Below are positions 16,542-25,734 of a DNA stretch of 64,000 nt, piece by piece. The position numbers and the translations under genes are program-made. The notes below the pieces were generated by a model. That model had not been told where the DNA came from. It saw nothing but the letters and a program-made list of their open reading frames with translations, and ran no database searches. Numbering within the stretch: the stretch's first letter is position 1; the number at the start of each line of letters is the position of its first letter. This stretch comes from Nocardia bovistercoris. Lineage in GTDB: Bacteria > Actinomycetota > Actinomycetes > Mycobacteriales > Mycobacteriaceae. The stretch is from positions 755,280-819,279 of the forward strand of contig NZ_JADMLG010000002.1 of NCBI RefSeq assembly GCF_015674855.1, in the 5' to 3' direction.

Positions 16542-17702
16542 TCAGGCGCCTGCGGCGCGACGGAGATCGTTGGCGGCGGCTCGGCGCAGGGCGCGGGCGG
16601 TGGCGGGGTCGAAGGGGTCCAGGTGGTGGAAGGACGGGTCTTCGTCGTCGGGTTCCAGGAGGGTGGAGCGGCGGCGTAGGGCGCGGGCGGTGTCGCGGTC
16701 CATGTCGCGGCGGGCTTGTTGTTCGGTGTAGCGGGTGTGTTCGGCTTCGGCTTCGTCGCGGTGGCCGCGGTGTAGGCGGGCGGCGCGGCGGCGGCGGATC
16801 TCCTCTTCCATGCGGACCTGTTTGCGCAGATACGCGAGGTAGGTGCCGAGGATGAGGAGGGCAAGGCCGCAGGACCACCAGAAGGCGGGGGTGACGGCGA
16901 TGCCGAGGCCGCCCGCGAGGATGGCGGCGAGGACGAGGGTGAGGACGGCGCGTTGCCGGAAGGTGTAGCGGGCGGCACGGGCCATGGCGTCGGCTTCGGG
17001 GTCGTAGCCGCCGCGGCCGCGTCGGGTCGGCACGAATTCGGGGTCGTCGCGGTATTCACCGGATTCGGGGAATTCGCCGGGGTATTCGTCGTCTTCGGGG
17101 AAATCGCCGGGTTCGGCGTCGTCGGCGACGCGGGCGGGCGCCATCGACCGAGCGGGCGGAATGCGGGCCGCGGTCGGATCGCGATACTCGTCGGCCACGT
17201 CGTCATCATCGGCCGGATCGGCGGAATCCGCAGCGGATCCGTCGGTTACCGCGTCGGTGTCGTCCGAATCGGTATGCCCGGAATCGTAATTCTCGTCGGA
17301 CGGATCTGATTCGGGCGCTTCGGCGAGTTCGGCGTCGGCGATATCGTCGGCGGTTTCGACGGTGTCGGGCAGGTTTTTTCCCGCCTCGAGCGCGGGCAGA
17401 CGCTCCAACTCCTGGTCGGCCTCGGTGACTTCCTCGTCGGCCGGTGTTCTCATCCGGTCCTCCGCATCATCGCTGTGTGAGAGCTTTCTCTGCGCTCGGG
17501 TCGGCCGATAGTCCGGATCGCTGTCATGTCCGGCGGCCGGTCCTTTCTTCGTGCGCCGCTTGGAACCGCCGCGGTGCAGGACGCGTGTTGCCAGTGCCAC
17601 ATCGGTGGTCTGCCGGATCCGGGGGTGCCGGTCGGCGAGTATCGGGAACAGCACGAAGACCCAGAGCATCACGAGGCCGATCCACAGCAGCGAATTCGGC
17701 AT
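16542..17702 (-). CDS. glpR: GlpR/SepX-type divisome membrane protein (receptor of Glp)
   Basis: A 386-residue protein with one N-terminal helix (PNSLLWIGLVMLWVFVLFPIL), a long acidic disordered region (about 80-240), a pair of helices near 252-295, and a basic C-terminal tail rich in RRRAAR. This matches the actinobacterial membrane protein encoded near galU-glp-rimJ (Rv0996 in M. tuberculosis). In Corynebacterium it recruits the gephyrin-like Glp to the divisome. The gene order here, galU, glp, rimJ, glpR on one strand, supports the assignment. The nearly 300 bp before it suggest a separate promoter. Confidence 0.82.
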   Translation of the reverse strand: MPNSLLWIGLVMLWVFVLFPILADRHPRIRQTTDVALATRVLHRGGSKRRTKKGPAAGHDSDPDYRPTRAQRKLSHSDDAEDRMRTPADEEVTEADQELERLPALEAGKNLPDTVETADDIADAELAEAPESDPSDENYDSGHTDSDDTDAVTDGSAADSADPADDDDVADEYRDPTAARIPPARSMAPARVADDAEPGDFPEDDEYPGEFPESGEYRDDPEFVPTRRGRGGYDPEADAMARAARYTFRQRAVLTLVLAAILAGGLGIAVTPAFWWSCGLALLILGTYLAYLRKQVRMEEEIRRRRAARLHRGHRDEAEAEHTRYTEQQARRDMDRDTARALRRRSTLLEPDDEDPSFHHLDPFDPATARALRRAAANDLRRAAGA

Positions 17703-18000
17703 ACCGTGTCAGCACCTCCGTCCCCGTGTGAATTCTCCGTTCGGCCCGCGAATTTCCGACCCCGTGCCCCCTCTGCCGTGCGTTCGCTCAGTGCAAAACG
17801 GACGGACGCGAGTCCGGTCGCCGGTCACCCAGCGGGCGCCTTGCCGGGGGTGCGGAACGCACCTCCGACGTCCGTAGATTAATTCCGGGCCGTGGGACTT
17901 TCCGGCAGGCGCGCCGTGCACACAAGTCACACTGGTAACAGAGTTCCCATGTTCGCGACACGTGTGGACACGGGATATCGCCCTCATCGCGGTGCGGCGC

Positions 18001-18651
18001 CTACGGGAGTACGGCCCGGCCGTCGCGGACCAGACGGTCCACCACGGTGCCACTCAGCTCTTCCACGGTCAGCCCGACCAGCACGTGATCTCGCCACGCG
18101 CCGTCGACATCCAGATATCGCTGCAACAGCCCCTCTTCGCGGAATCCGACATTGCGCAGTACGGCTTGGCTCGGGAGATTCTCCGGGCGCACGGTGGCCT
18201 CGACTCGATGCAGACCGACCGGCCCGAAACAATGGTCGAGGCCGAGCGCGAGCGCGGCGGTCGCGACGCCCTGGCCGCCGAGTTCCTTGGCCACCCAATA
18301 TCCGATCCAGGCCGATCGCAGCGCGCCGCGCACGATATTGCCGATGGTCAATTGGCCGCTGAAATGCCCGTCCACCTCGATCACCAACGGAATCATCGAA
18401 CCGCGCCTGGCTTCGGCTTTCAGACTCGACCACAGCGAAGGCCAGTTGCTCGCGTGATTGCGGGCCTCCCAGGCACCGCGGCCGGTGGGCTCCCACGGTT
18501 CCAGATGTTCCCTGTCGTGCAAGCGAATCCGGCTCCACGCCGAGGCGTCGCGCAGGCGCACGGGCCGCAGGGTGACCCGCCCCGCGGCGACGGTCAACGG
18601 TCCGAGGTGCGCGGGCCATCCGGGATGTTGGGTCACCCGGAAAACGTTCAT
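18001..18651 (-). CDS. rimJ: GNAT N-acetyltransferase, RimJ-like
   Basis: A 216-residue acetyltransferase. It shows the RimJ/RimL pattern: LRPVRLRDASAWSRIR at the N-terminus, acetyl-CoA-binding VAKELGGQGVATAALALG, and LHRVEATVRPENLPSQAVLRNVGF before the end. The ATG at 18651 is preferred because GAGG lies ten bases before it; a GTG at 18660 would leave only two bases. It begins 12 bp after the glp stop codon and is co-transcribed with it. The natural substrate is unknown; ribosomal S5 is the classical RimJ target. Confidence 0.85.
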   Translation of the reverse strand: MNVFRVTQHPGWPAHLGPLTVAAGRVTLRPVRLRDASAWSRIRLHDREHLEPWEPTGRGAWEARNHASNWPSLWSSLKAEARRGSMIPLVIEVDGHFSGQLTIGNIVRGALRSAWIGYWVAKELGGQGVATAALALGLDHCFGPVGLHRVEATVRPENLPSQAVLRNVGFREEGLLQRYLDVDGAWRDHVLVGLTVEELSGTVVDRLVRDGRAVLP

Positions 18652-18663
18652 AGTGTCCACGCC

Positions 18664-19923
18664 TCAGCCACGCTGCGCGAGAAAGGCGACTCTGACCTCG
18701 TCGCCGGTGCGGATCTCGGTGTCGTCGGGATCGATCACGATCAGGCTGTTCGCCTCGGCCAGGGTGGCGAGCAGATGCGACGACGAACCCGCGGCGCCGC
18801 CGAGCGGTTGCACGAGATAGTCGCCGGTGGCCTCGTCGCGCATCAGCTGAGCGCGCAGAAAACCCTTGCGACCGGCCATGGAGGTGATCGGCGTGATCGT
18901 CCTCGCACGGATGACCCGGCGCATGGGATGTCTGCGCCCGAGCGCTATGCGGATCAACGGTCGCACCATCACCTCGAAAACTACAAGGGCGCCAACGGGA
19001 TTGGAAGGCAGCAGGAAGGTCGGCACCTCGTCGCGTCCCAGCCTGCCGAAACCCTGGACCGAACCCGGATGCATGGCGACACGGGCGATCTCCAACTCCC
19101 CCAGCCCTTCCAGGGCCTCCTTCACCTGTTCGGAGGCCCAGCCGCCGACCGCGCCCGCGATCACCACGACCTCCGAACGCACCAGTTGCCCCTCGACCAC
19201 ATCGCGCAGCCGACGCGGATCGTCGCTGACGATCCCGACGCGGTTCACATCGGCGCCCGCGTCGCGCGCGGCGGCGGCCAACGCGTAGGAGTTCACGTCG
19301 TAGACCTGGCCGGGGCCGGGCGTCCGATCGATATCGATGAGTTCGCCGCCGAGGGAGATGACCGAGAGCCGAGGGCGCGGATGCACGAGCACCTTGTCCT
19401 GGCCGACCGCGGCGAGCAGGCCGACCTGGGCGGGCCCGATGATGGTGCCCGCGCGCACCGCGACATCGCCGGGCTGCACGTCGTCGCCGATGCGGCGCAC
19501 GTAGTCACCCGAGCGCACCGGCTCGTAGACCTTGATCCTGGCGCGGCCGCCGTCGGTGAAATCCAGCGGCAGCACCGCGTCGGCGAGGGTCGGCAGTGGC
19601 GCGCCGGTGTCGACGCGCACCGTCTGGCGCGGCTGCAACCGGATGGGCTGGCGCGAACCGGCCACCACCTCGCCGACCACCGGGAGGGTGAGGTCGACCA
19701 GATCGCCTTCCTCGTTGCGGATGTCCGAACCGGCCGCCGCGACATCGACGCTGCGCACCGCGTAGCCGTCGATGGCGGCCTGGTCGAATCCGGGCAGCGG
19801 CCGCTCGGTCACCACATCCTCGGCGCACAGCAGGCCCTGGGCCTCGGAGATCGCGACCCGGACCGGCCGCGGCGCGACCGCCGCCGCGGTCACCTTGATC
19901 TGCTGATCCTCAACCGAGCGCAT
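18664..19923 (-). CDS. glp: Gephyrin-like molybdotransferase Glp (MoeA paralogue of cell division)
   Basis: A 419-residue MoeA-fold protein: N-terminal MoeA domain with GFDQAAIDGYAVRS, central MPT-binding domain with VVVIAGAVGGWASEQVKEAL and FLLPSNPVGAL, and C-terminal domain with RTGDEVRVAFL. In enzymatic MoeA the central loop normally carries a GGxSxGxxD pattern. Here it is altered (VGGWASEQ), in line with Glp, which serves as a cell-division scaffold with GlpR. The start at 19923 follows GGAAGG; the longer frame is unlikely. It sits between galU and rimJ as in M. tuberculosis (there called moeA1). Confidence 0.85.
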   Translation of the reverse strand: MRSVEDQQIKVTAAAVAPRPVRVAISEAQGLLCAEDVVTERPLPGFDQAAIDGYAVRSVDVAAAGSDIRNEEGDLVDLTLPVVGEVVAGSRQPIRLQPRQTVRVDTGAPLPTLADAVLPLDFTDGGRARIKVYEPVRSGDYVRRIGDDVQPGDVAVRAGTIIGPAQVGLLAAVGQDKVLVHPRPRLSVISLGGELIDIDRTPGPGQVYDVNSYALAAAARDAGADVNRVGIVSDDPRRLRDVVEGQLVRSEVVVIAGAVGGWASEQVKEALEGLGELEIARVAMHPGSVQGFGRLGRDEVPTFLLPSNPVGALVVFEVMVRPLIRIALGRRHPMRRVIRARTITPITSMAGRKGFLRAQLMRDEATGDYLVQPLGGAAGSSSHLLATLAEANSLIVIDPDDTEIRTGDEVRVAFLAQRG

Positions 19924-20091
19924 CCAGCCCTTCCTCGATCCTCTCCACACCTCGACGGTTCACAGCCACCGACGCGGCCCCTCGCGCGTTGCGCGACGCA
20001 CGCCGCCGCCGGGTGATTCGCACGCCCGTTGGCGGTGAACCAGTAATTCGTACCCGACGATTCACCGCGAGCGAAACCCGACCGCGACCGC

Positions 20092-21048
20092 TCAGTCGTA
20101 GGTCGTCAGCTGCGGATCCCAATCGGGACCGAGTCGATGCTGCAACCACTCCCGCAGGGCCGGGCCGTATTCCTCCCGCTCCAAGGCGAAATCGACCGCA
20201 GCACGAAGATAACCTCCGGGGTTGCCCAAATCGTGGCGCGACCCACGGTGCACGACCACGTGCACCGGATGCCCTTCCTCGATGAGCAGCGCGATCGCGT
20301 CGGTGAGTTGGAGTTCACCGCCCGCGCCGGGCTCGATGCGGCGCAGCGCGTCGAAGATGGCTCGGTCCAACAGGTATCGGCCCGCGGCCGCGTAGCTGGA
20401 CGGCGCGTCCTGCAGGGCGGGCTTCTCCACCATGCCGTTGACCCGCATCACATTCGGGTTGACGGCGTCGGGCACGGTCGCCACGTCGAACACGCCGTAG
20501 GCGCTGACCTGATCCTTCGGAACGTCGATGGCGCACAGCACGGTTCCGCCGCGTTTGCGGCGCACCCGGCTCATGACGTCGAGCACGCCGACCGGCAGCA
20601 CCAGATCGTCGGGCAGCAGCACCGCGATGGCGTCCTCGTCGTCGTCGAGCACGCTCTCGGCCTGGGCGACCGCGTGCCCGAGACCGAGCGGTTCCTCCTG
20701 CACCACCGAGGTCACCGCGAGCAGCGCGGGCGCCTTGCGCACCTTCTCGAGCAGCTGGAATTTGCCGCGTTCGGCGAGCGTGCTCTCCAGCACGAGATCC
20801 TCGACGAAATGCGCGACGACACCGTCCTTGCCCGGCGAGGTGACGATCACCAGCCGGTCGGCGCCGGAATCGGCGGCCTCGGCCGCGACCAGCTCGATAC
20901 CGGGTGTGTCGACCACCGGCAGCAATTCCTTGGGCACCGTCTTGGTCGCGGGCAGGAACCGCGTCCCGAGTCCGGCCGCGGGGACGACGGCGGTGCGGAA
21001 ACACGAAACCGGTGCGTCAGCCGCGGACTTTCCGGCCTTTGCTGTCAT
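20092..21048 (-). CDS. galU: UTP-glucose-1-phosphate uridylyltransferase
   Basis: A 318-residue nucleotidyltransferase with the canonical VPAAGLGTRFLPATKTVPKE motif (residues 22-41), EEPLGLGHAVAQAE, VEKP, and GSRHDLGNPGGYLRA near the C-terminus. It makes UDP-glucose for envelope polysaccharides and glycolipids. It is divergent from the folate gene 79 bp away and is the first gene of the galU-glp-rimJ run. The 168-bp gap to glp suggests that glp may also have its own promoter. Confidence 0.96.
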   Translation of the reverse strand: MTAKAGKSAADAPVSCFRTAVVPAAGLGTRFLPATKTVPKELLPVVDTPGIELVAAEAADSGADRLVIVTSPGKDGVVAHFVEDLVLESTLAERGKFQLLEKVRKAPALLAVTSVVQEEPLGLGHAVAQAESVLDDDEDAIAVLLPDDLVLPVGVLDVMSRVRRKRGGTVLCAIDVPKDQVSAYGVFDVATVPDAVNPNVMRVNGMVEKPALQDAPSSYAAAGRYLLDRAIFDALRRIEPGAGGELQLTDAIALLIEEGHPVHVVVHRGSRHDLGNPGGYLRAAVDFALEREEYGPALREWLQHRLGPDWDPQLTTYD

Positions 21049-21127
21049 ACGTCTACCCTATCCATCCAGTACTCGGCCCATCGCCGACGCGACAACCGGG
21101 CATCCCGGTGAGCTTATGGTGATAAGC

Positions 21128-21724
21128 ATGGAGATGCCCGGTGAGGGCCGTAAAAATGCATGGCGGACGGAAATTCTCGCGCGCCGTGCCGCGGTGACCG
21201 ACGACACACGCGCGAGCGAGGCCGCCGCGCTGGCCGAGGCGGTGCGCGGGCTCGACATCGTCGACTGGGTCTGCGCCTATGTTCCGGTGCGCGGGGAACC
21301 CGGTTCGCTCGCGATGCTGGACGCCCTGCGCGCGATGGGCACGCGGGTGCTGCTTCCGGTGACGGGCCCGGCGGGGCCGCTGCGGTGGGCCGAATACACC
21401 GGCGCGGACGGCCTGCGGGACGCGCGCTGGGGTCTGCGGGAGCCGAGCGGCCCCGCGCTGCCGCCCGAGACGGTCGTGCGGGCCGGGCTGATCCTGGTGC
21501 CCGCGCTCGCGGTGGATCGCCGTGGCGTGCGGCTCGGGCGCGGAGCCGGGTACTACGACCGCACGCTCGGCGCGGCGCGGGAGAAGGCCGCGCTGGTCGC
21601 GGTGGTTCGCGACGACGAAGTGCTCGATCGGCTTCCCGAGGAACCGCACGATATCCGCATGGGGTGGGCGCTCACGCCGGGCACGGGTCCGCTGCGGCTG
21701 GAGCACGATTCGCGCACGGAATGA
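21128..21724 (+). CDS. 5-formyltetrahydrofolate cyclo-ligase
   Basis: A protein of about 198 residues that converts 5-formyl-THF to 5,10-methenyl-THF with ATP. The signature LILVPALAVDRRGVRLGRG followed by AGYYDR is intact. The N-terminal RTEILARR is typical of the ATP-binding part. The start is uncertain among ATGs at 21116, 21128 and 21134; 21128 has a GGTGA just before it. It is divergent from galU, the same arrangement as in mycobacteria. Confidence 0.9.
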   Translation: MEMPGEGRKNAWRTEILARRAAVTDDTRASEAAALAEAVRGLDIVDWVCAYVPVRGEPGSLAMLDALRAMGTRVLLPVTGPAGPLRWAEYTGADGLRDARWGLREPSGPALPPETVVRAGLILVPALAVDRRGVRLGRGAGYYDRTLGAAREKAALVAVVRDDEVLDRLPEEPHDIRMGWALTPGTGPLRLEHDSRTE

Positions 21725-21793
21725 ACAGCCGATTGGCAATGTTGGCACTGTCGGCGGTAGAGTGCCAGTTTGACGAACCTTGCGGAGGATGCT

Positions 21794-22117
21794 GTGCCAA
21801 CTTACTCGTATGCGTGCACCCAGTGTGACAACCGCTTCGATATCGTTCAGTCCTTCTCCGACGAAGCGCTGACCGTTTGCGACCAGTGCTCGGGCAAGTT
21901 GCGCAAGCTGTTCAACTCCGTCGGCATCGTCTTCAAGGGCAGCGGCTTCTACCGCACCGACAGCCGCAGCGGCGGCTCCGGCTCCACCGCGAGCGAGCCC
22001 GCGAAGTCGGAGAGTTCCAGCGCCTCGACCACCACGAGCTCGGATTCGAGTTCGTCGAGCTCCACGGGCAACAGCTCGACGTCGAGCAGCTCGACCAGTA
22101 CCGCGGTCGCGAGCTGA
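21794..22117 (+). CDS. FmdB-type zinc-ribbon protein
   Basis: A 107-residue protein starting at GTG after GGAGG. The first 40 residues form a CxxC...CxxC zinc ribbon (Cys8, Cys11, Cys29, Cys32) of the FmdB family, ending in KLRKLFNSVGIVFKGSGFYRTD. The C-terminal half is almost pure serine, threonine and glycine and is probably disordered. Function is unknown; homologues are conserved beside folate cyclo-ligase and mscL genes in actinobacteria. Confidence 0.88.
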   Translation: MPTYSYACTQCDNRFDIVQSFSDEALTVCDQCSGKLRKLFNSVGIVFKGSGFYRTDSRSGGSGSTASEPAKSESSSASTTTSSDSSSSSSTGNSSTSSSSTSTAVAS

Positions 22118-22227
22118 TCCGGTGCGCCCGAGCGGCGCACCCACCGATTCATCCACAGGCCGCGTGTTGTGCACAGACGCCCGATCGGCCGGTGACTCGA
22201 TGGCTTCGTCGCCCATAGGCTGCGGCC

Positions 22228-22893
22228 ATGATCCGATCCCGCACCGACCTCGGCCGAGGCAATACCCTGCGGGCGGCCTTCTGGAACAGGCCGCCCTGGG
22301 CCGATCAACTCCTCGCACGCCGCCTGCTCGCCGCCGCGCTCATCGTCGCGGCGATCGTCCTGTCGCTGCGCGGCGATCCTGGTGCGCGCCGCGCGCAAGT
22401 CGTGGTCGCCGGGCGCGATCTCGCACCGGGCACATCCCTGTCGGCCGAGGATCTGCGGCTGGCCGCACACGAATCCGGTGGATTGCCCGAAGGCGTGCTT
22501 CGAGAACAGGCTCCCCTACTCGGCGCGACGCTGACCGGCGCCATGCGCACCGGTGAGGTCTTCACGGATCTGCGTATCGTCGGCCCGCGATTGGCCGCGG
22601 TCGCGGGTGGCGCACGAGACGCGCGCATCGTCCCGCTGCGGCTCGCCGACACGGCCGTCGCCGACATCCTGCGCGCGGGCGACCGGGTCGATGTGATCTC
22701 GGCCGAGGAGACGACGGGTCCGGCGGTCCGCCCGGCGCGCACCCTGGCCACCGACGCCGCGGTGGTGTTGGTGTCGGAACCGGGCGAGCGGCGCGCGGCC
22801 GACCGGGTGGTGCTGGTCGCGATGGATTCCGACCACGCCACCGCCGTCGCGGCGGCCTCGCTGCGCACCGCGCTGACCGTGGTATTCCACTGA
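22228..22893 (+). CDS. SAF-domain (CpaB/RcpC-like) membrane-anchored protein
   Basis: A 221-residue protein with one N-terminal helix (about 31-48) and an extracytoplasmic SAF domain: VVVAGRDLAPGTSLSAEDLR and a second half VPLRLADTAVADILRAGDRVDVI. SAF domains occur in CpaB, part of Flp/tight-adherence pilus machines. No tad genes are nearby, so its job is unclear. It lies between the FmdB gene and mscL in a conserved neighbourhood. Confidence 0.82.
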   Translation: MIRSRTDLGRGNTLRAAFWNRPPWADQLLARRLLAAALIVAAIVLSLRGDPGARRAQVVVAGRDLAPGTSLSAEDLRLAAHESGGLPEGVLREQAPLLGATLTGAMRTGEVFTDLRIVGPRLAAVAGGARDARIVPLRLADTAVADILRAGDRVDVISAEETTGPAVRPARTLATDAAVVLVSEPGERRAADRVVLVAMDSDHATAVAAASLRTALTVVFH

Positions 22894-23038
22894 CCTACTC
22901 CGTGGATGGCGCACCACGAGCGACGCCGAATAAGTTCACTGAACATTTGCCATCGCGGTCAACTAGCATTTCGACCACGGCACATATCCCCACCGCAGAG
23001 CGCAGCGAGTCAGCTCCCACCCGAAGGAGACAGCAGCC

Positions 23039-23446
23039 ATGCTCAAAGGTTTCAAGGATTTCATGCTTCGCGGAAATGTCGTAGACCTGGCGGTTGCCGT
23101 CGTCATCGGCACCGCGTTCGTCTCGATTGTGACAGCGTTCACCACCGGACTCATCAATCCGATCCTCGCCGTATTCGGCGGAACAGACGAATTGGGGCTC
23201 GGTTTCCAGTTGGTTGCCGATAAGCCCGCGACATTTGTCCAGGTGGGTCCGATCATCACCGCGGCGATCAATTTCATCCTCATCGCGGCGGTCCTGTATT
23301 TCGTCCTGGTCCTGCCCGCGACACACGCGAAGAAACGTTTCGGCAAGCCCGAGGAGGAGAAGCTGAGCGACAACGACCTGCTCATCGAGATCCGCGACCT
23401 GCTCGCCGCGGCGCAGCACGACAGCGGCGGGAAGCACGAGTTCTGA
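23039..23446 (+). CDS. mscL: Large-conductance mechanosensitive channel
   Basis: A 135-residue channel subunit. It has the N-terminal amphipathic MLKGFKDFMLRGNVVDLAVAV, a pore helix with VVIGTAFVSIVTAFTTGLINPIL, a periplasmic loop, a second helix near 72-92 and a charged cytoplasmic helix. It opens under membrane tension to release solutes on osmotic downshift. GAAGGAGA precedes the start. It converges on the porin genes across a strong terminator. Confidence 0.97.
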   Translation: MLKGFKDFMLRGNVVDLAVAVVIGTAFVSIVTAFTTGLINPILAVFGGTDELGLGFQLVADKPATFVQVGPIITAAINFILIAAVLYFVLVLPATHAKKRFGKPEEEKLSDNDLLIEIRDLLAAAQHDSGGKHEF

Positions 23447-23494
23447 TGGCGCGCTTGCCCATCGGAGACTCGCGACGCGACGGCGGAACGAGAA

Positions 23495-23522
23495 CGGGCC
23501 CGTCACCGAAGCGACGGGCCCG
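23495..23522. terminator. Bidirectional terminator between mscL and the porin gene
   Basis: CGGGCCCGTC (23495-23504) and GACGGGCCCG (23513-23522) form a perfect 10-bp stem with an 8-base loop. It lies between the convergent mscL and mspA-like genes and can serve both. Confidence 0.75.
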
Positions 23523-23541
23523 CTGTTCGGGAGATCGACTA

Positions 23542-24222
23542 TCAGCCGAGGCTGAAGGGCTGGCCCCACAGGGTGACCCAGGTGATCACGCTGTCGGTCT
23601 CGACCTCGACGCTCACGAACGAACGCGCCTGGGCGTAGCCCGCGCAGCCGGTGAGGCCGATGGTCGAATCGGCCCAGGTGACCGAGCCGCTCGAGCCACT
23701 GAACTTGTTGCGCTTCTTGTGGCTTTCGCTACCGAAGTCGTCGGCCTCTTCGATGTCGAGGATGTAGAAGGAGGTCGCCTGGCCGGGGCCGAGCGACAGG
23801 TCGCCGCCGGAGCTGGCGCCGACGCCGGGCTTCACGTTCTGCCCGTCGCTCCAGTCAAGCGAGCCTTCGACGCCACCGCTGGCGCCGCCGCCCGCGATGT
23901 TCACCTGGCAGCCGACGGTGTAGCCGGGGTAGATCTTGCCGCCTACGTCGCCGCCGGTGCCGGACAGCTCGACCTGCGCGCTACCGGACACCCACGCGTT
24001 GCGGTGCACCGGGGTGGAACCGAGCGACGGGTTGATGTTGGCGGACTCGCCGACGAGGCGGACGGTCACCACGGTGCCGTCGGAGAGGGTCTTGACGATT
24101 TCGCCGCCCGGCAGCGGAACGAAGGTGTCGGCGTTGGCAGCGCCGGTGGAGAACAGGCCGAGGGCGACGGTGGCGGCGGCGCCCACGCCGGCCAGCCGTG
24201 CCAGGTTCTTGCGGTTGATCAT
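23542..24222 (-). CDS. MspA-family porin (first copy)
   Basis: A 226-residue exported protein. After a signal peptide ending in GAANA-D, the mature chain shows the MspA pattern: DTFVPLPGGEIV, VGESANINPSLGSTP, AWVSGSAQVELSG, YTVGCQVNI, and GCAGYAQARSFVSVE near the C-terminus. MspA porins are octameric goblets in the mycolic outer membrane that admit small hydrophilic solutes. The ATG at 24222 has GAGGGG upstream. A second copy lies 141 bp upstream on the same strand. Confidence 0.92.
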   Translation of the reverse strand: MINRKNLARLAGVGAAATVALGLFSTGAANADTFVPLPGGEIVKTLSDGTVVTVRLVGESANINPSLGSTPVHRNAWVSGSAQVELSGTGGDVGGKIYPGYTVGCQVNIAGGGASGGVEGSLDWSDGQNVKPGVGASSGGDLSLGPGQATSFYILDIEEADDFGSESHKKRNKFSGSSGSVTWADSTIGLTGCAGYAQARSFVSVEVETDSVITWVTLWGQPFSLG

Positions 24223-24363
24223 TGGTTTGTACCCCTCGAGGGTTGTATTCGCTTCAGCGAGAAGAATGTTCGTGTTCAGGTGTGCGGCGTCGTCATCCGC
24301 GCGGTCGCGCGTGGCGACCGCGTTCGAACGCATCACACACGCGGTGTGAAGGCCCGACGGATA

Positions 24364-25038
24364 TCAGCCGATGCTGAACGGCATCCCGTAGAGGGTGGTC
24401 TTCGAGTAGTGGTCACCGATGATCTCGACAACGGTGTACGACCGCGCCTGGGCGTAGCCCGCGCAACCCTGGATCTCGATCTCGGCGTCCTGGTACTCGA
24501 CCGAGTAGACGCCCGGCTTGGTGATGTCCTTGTAGTTGATCTGCACGAACTTCACTTCACCGGGGCCGAGCTGCAGGCCGATGGAACCACCGAGGCTGCC
24601 GCCGTCGAGGGTGATGCCACCGGAAATGCCCGCGGAGACCGCGTCATCCGCGATGCTCACCTGGCAACCGACGATGTAGCCGGTATTCAGCTGCGACGCA
24701 CCGTGAGTGGACGAGTTGTTGCTGCCCGAACCACCCGCGGGGCCGTTGTTCGGACCGACCTCGCCTTCGGGGGTGACAGTCACGTCGGCGGTGGCGTTAC
24801 CCGAAACCCACACGACGCGGCCCGCGCCGTTGGCGGCGAGCGACGGCGAAACCAGGGCGCGTTCCCCGGTGCGAGTGATGGTAACGCCGGGTCCAACCTT
24901 CTGACCGTCCGGCAACGGTACGAAGGTGTCGGCATTGGCAGCACCGGTCGAAAGCAGGCCCATGGCAACGGCCGCGGCGGCCCCGACGCCCGCGACGCGG
25001 ACACCGCGGCGCAGACCGTTGGTGCGGTTCTCGCTCAT
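24364..25038 (-). CDS. MspA-family porin (second copy)
   Basis: A 224-residue paralogue of the next gene with signal peptide ending GAANA-D, then DTFVPLPDGQKVG, VSPSLAANGAG, VVWVSGNATADVTV, YIVGCQVSI and GCAGYAQARSYTVVE. An insert rich in Gly, Asn and Ser (near residues 92-110) distinguishes it from the first copy and may change a loop or the pore. The ATG at 25038 follows GAGGGGAAG. A long upstream region with a palindrome at 25210 may control it. Confidence 0.92.
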   Translation of the reverse strand: MSENRTNGLRRGVRVAGVGAAAAVAMGLLSTGAANADTFVPLPDGQKVGPGVTITRTGERALVSPSLAANGAGRVVWVSGNATADVTVTPEGEVGPNNGPAGGSGSNNSSTHGASQLNTGYIVGCQVSIADDAVSAGISGGITLDGGSLGGSIGLQLGPGEVKFVQINYKDITKPGVYSVEYQDAEIEIQGCAGYAQARSYTVVEIIGDHYSKTTLYGMPFSIG

Positions 25039-25545
25039 ACTTCCCCTCATCAGGTTCAAACAGTCAACCTCGACCATCGAGGTGGACATTGGTCCTCTCA
25101 GGCCCAGCTCAGTTTGTCGCCCCTTTGTTGCCGATATGTAACCGGCTGTTATTTCGGCGCAACGGCACGAGCCGGCAATCGGAACCGAGCCCTGTGTTCC
25201 GCCGAGTCCGTCACGTACGTGACATCGTCGGGCCCGCGGTCCAGCGTTGGTTGGCTCAGGCGAAGATTAAACCTTCGGTAACAGCCTGGCAACGCGAGCA
25301 TTCACAGATAGGTGTTGTGACGAGAATCACTAGGCACAGGGGTGGACGTCACTTGAAGTGCGGAAACAATGCGCTGGAAGTGGAAGATTCGACCGTCCGA
25401 AACATTCTGTTCGCAAAATATCCATCCGGTATTACTGCGCGAGCCCGGATATGTGACACCCGAATCACCGATGAATCGCGAAAGATGTGAGGTTGAGTAC
25501 GTACCCGGTAAGTACTGAGCTACCAAGTAGATACGTAGATGGGGG
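25039..25545. other. Intergenic region before the porin genes, with a 14-bp palindrome
   Basis: No gene is seen. GTCACGTACGTGAC at 25210-25223 is a perfect palindrome about 170 bp before the porin start and could bind a dimeric regulator. The rest is more AT-rich than its surroundings and probably carries the porin promoter. Confidence 0.4.
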
Positions 25546-25734
25546 TCAGCCGTGATGGGGTGGAACCTGCGAGCGAAACCACTCGTCAGGGTCGGAATCG
25601 GCCCGAACGTCGGTCTCGCGCTCGTCGGAGGTGGTGTCGGGCAGCGCCGTGCCGAAGATTCGGTCCAGTCGCGCGGCATCCCCCGCCCGGCGCGCGGCCG
25701 GGCGGGGGTCGTCGGAAGAAGCGGAGGCGGAGAT
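25546..25734 (-). CDS. Possible small conserved-type protein directly after moaB, start unclear
   Basis: The frame right after the moaB TAG stays open for 62 codons, in the same phase, with strong third-position GC. It reads LDRIFGTALPDTTSDERET and ends DEWFRSQVPPHHG. It looks like a real small acidic protein, but there is no ATG, GTG or TTG in the frame. A CTG (RLDRIF) preceded by GGGG, or ATC next to the stop, are the only options; read-through of the TAG is another. I do not recognise the family with certainty. Confidence 0.35.
   Translation of the reverse strand: MSASASSDDPRPAARRAGDAARLDRIFGTALPDTTSDERETDVRADSDPDEWFRSQVPPHHG

Noticed and set aside
17709..18053. 114-codon minus-strand frame between rimJ and glpR
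   Set aside because: It overlaps the end of rimJ, is Arg/Cys/His-rich and has no domain; treated as noncoding.
17962..20016. 684-codon plus-strand open frame
   Set aside because: Antisense of rimJ and glp, which have clear family motifs.
25302..25679. 125-codon minus-strand frame after moaB
   Set aside because: It is in a different phase from the coding-like frame and has no family resemblance.
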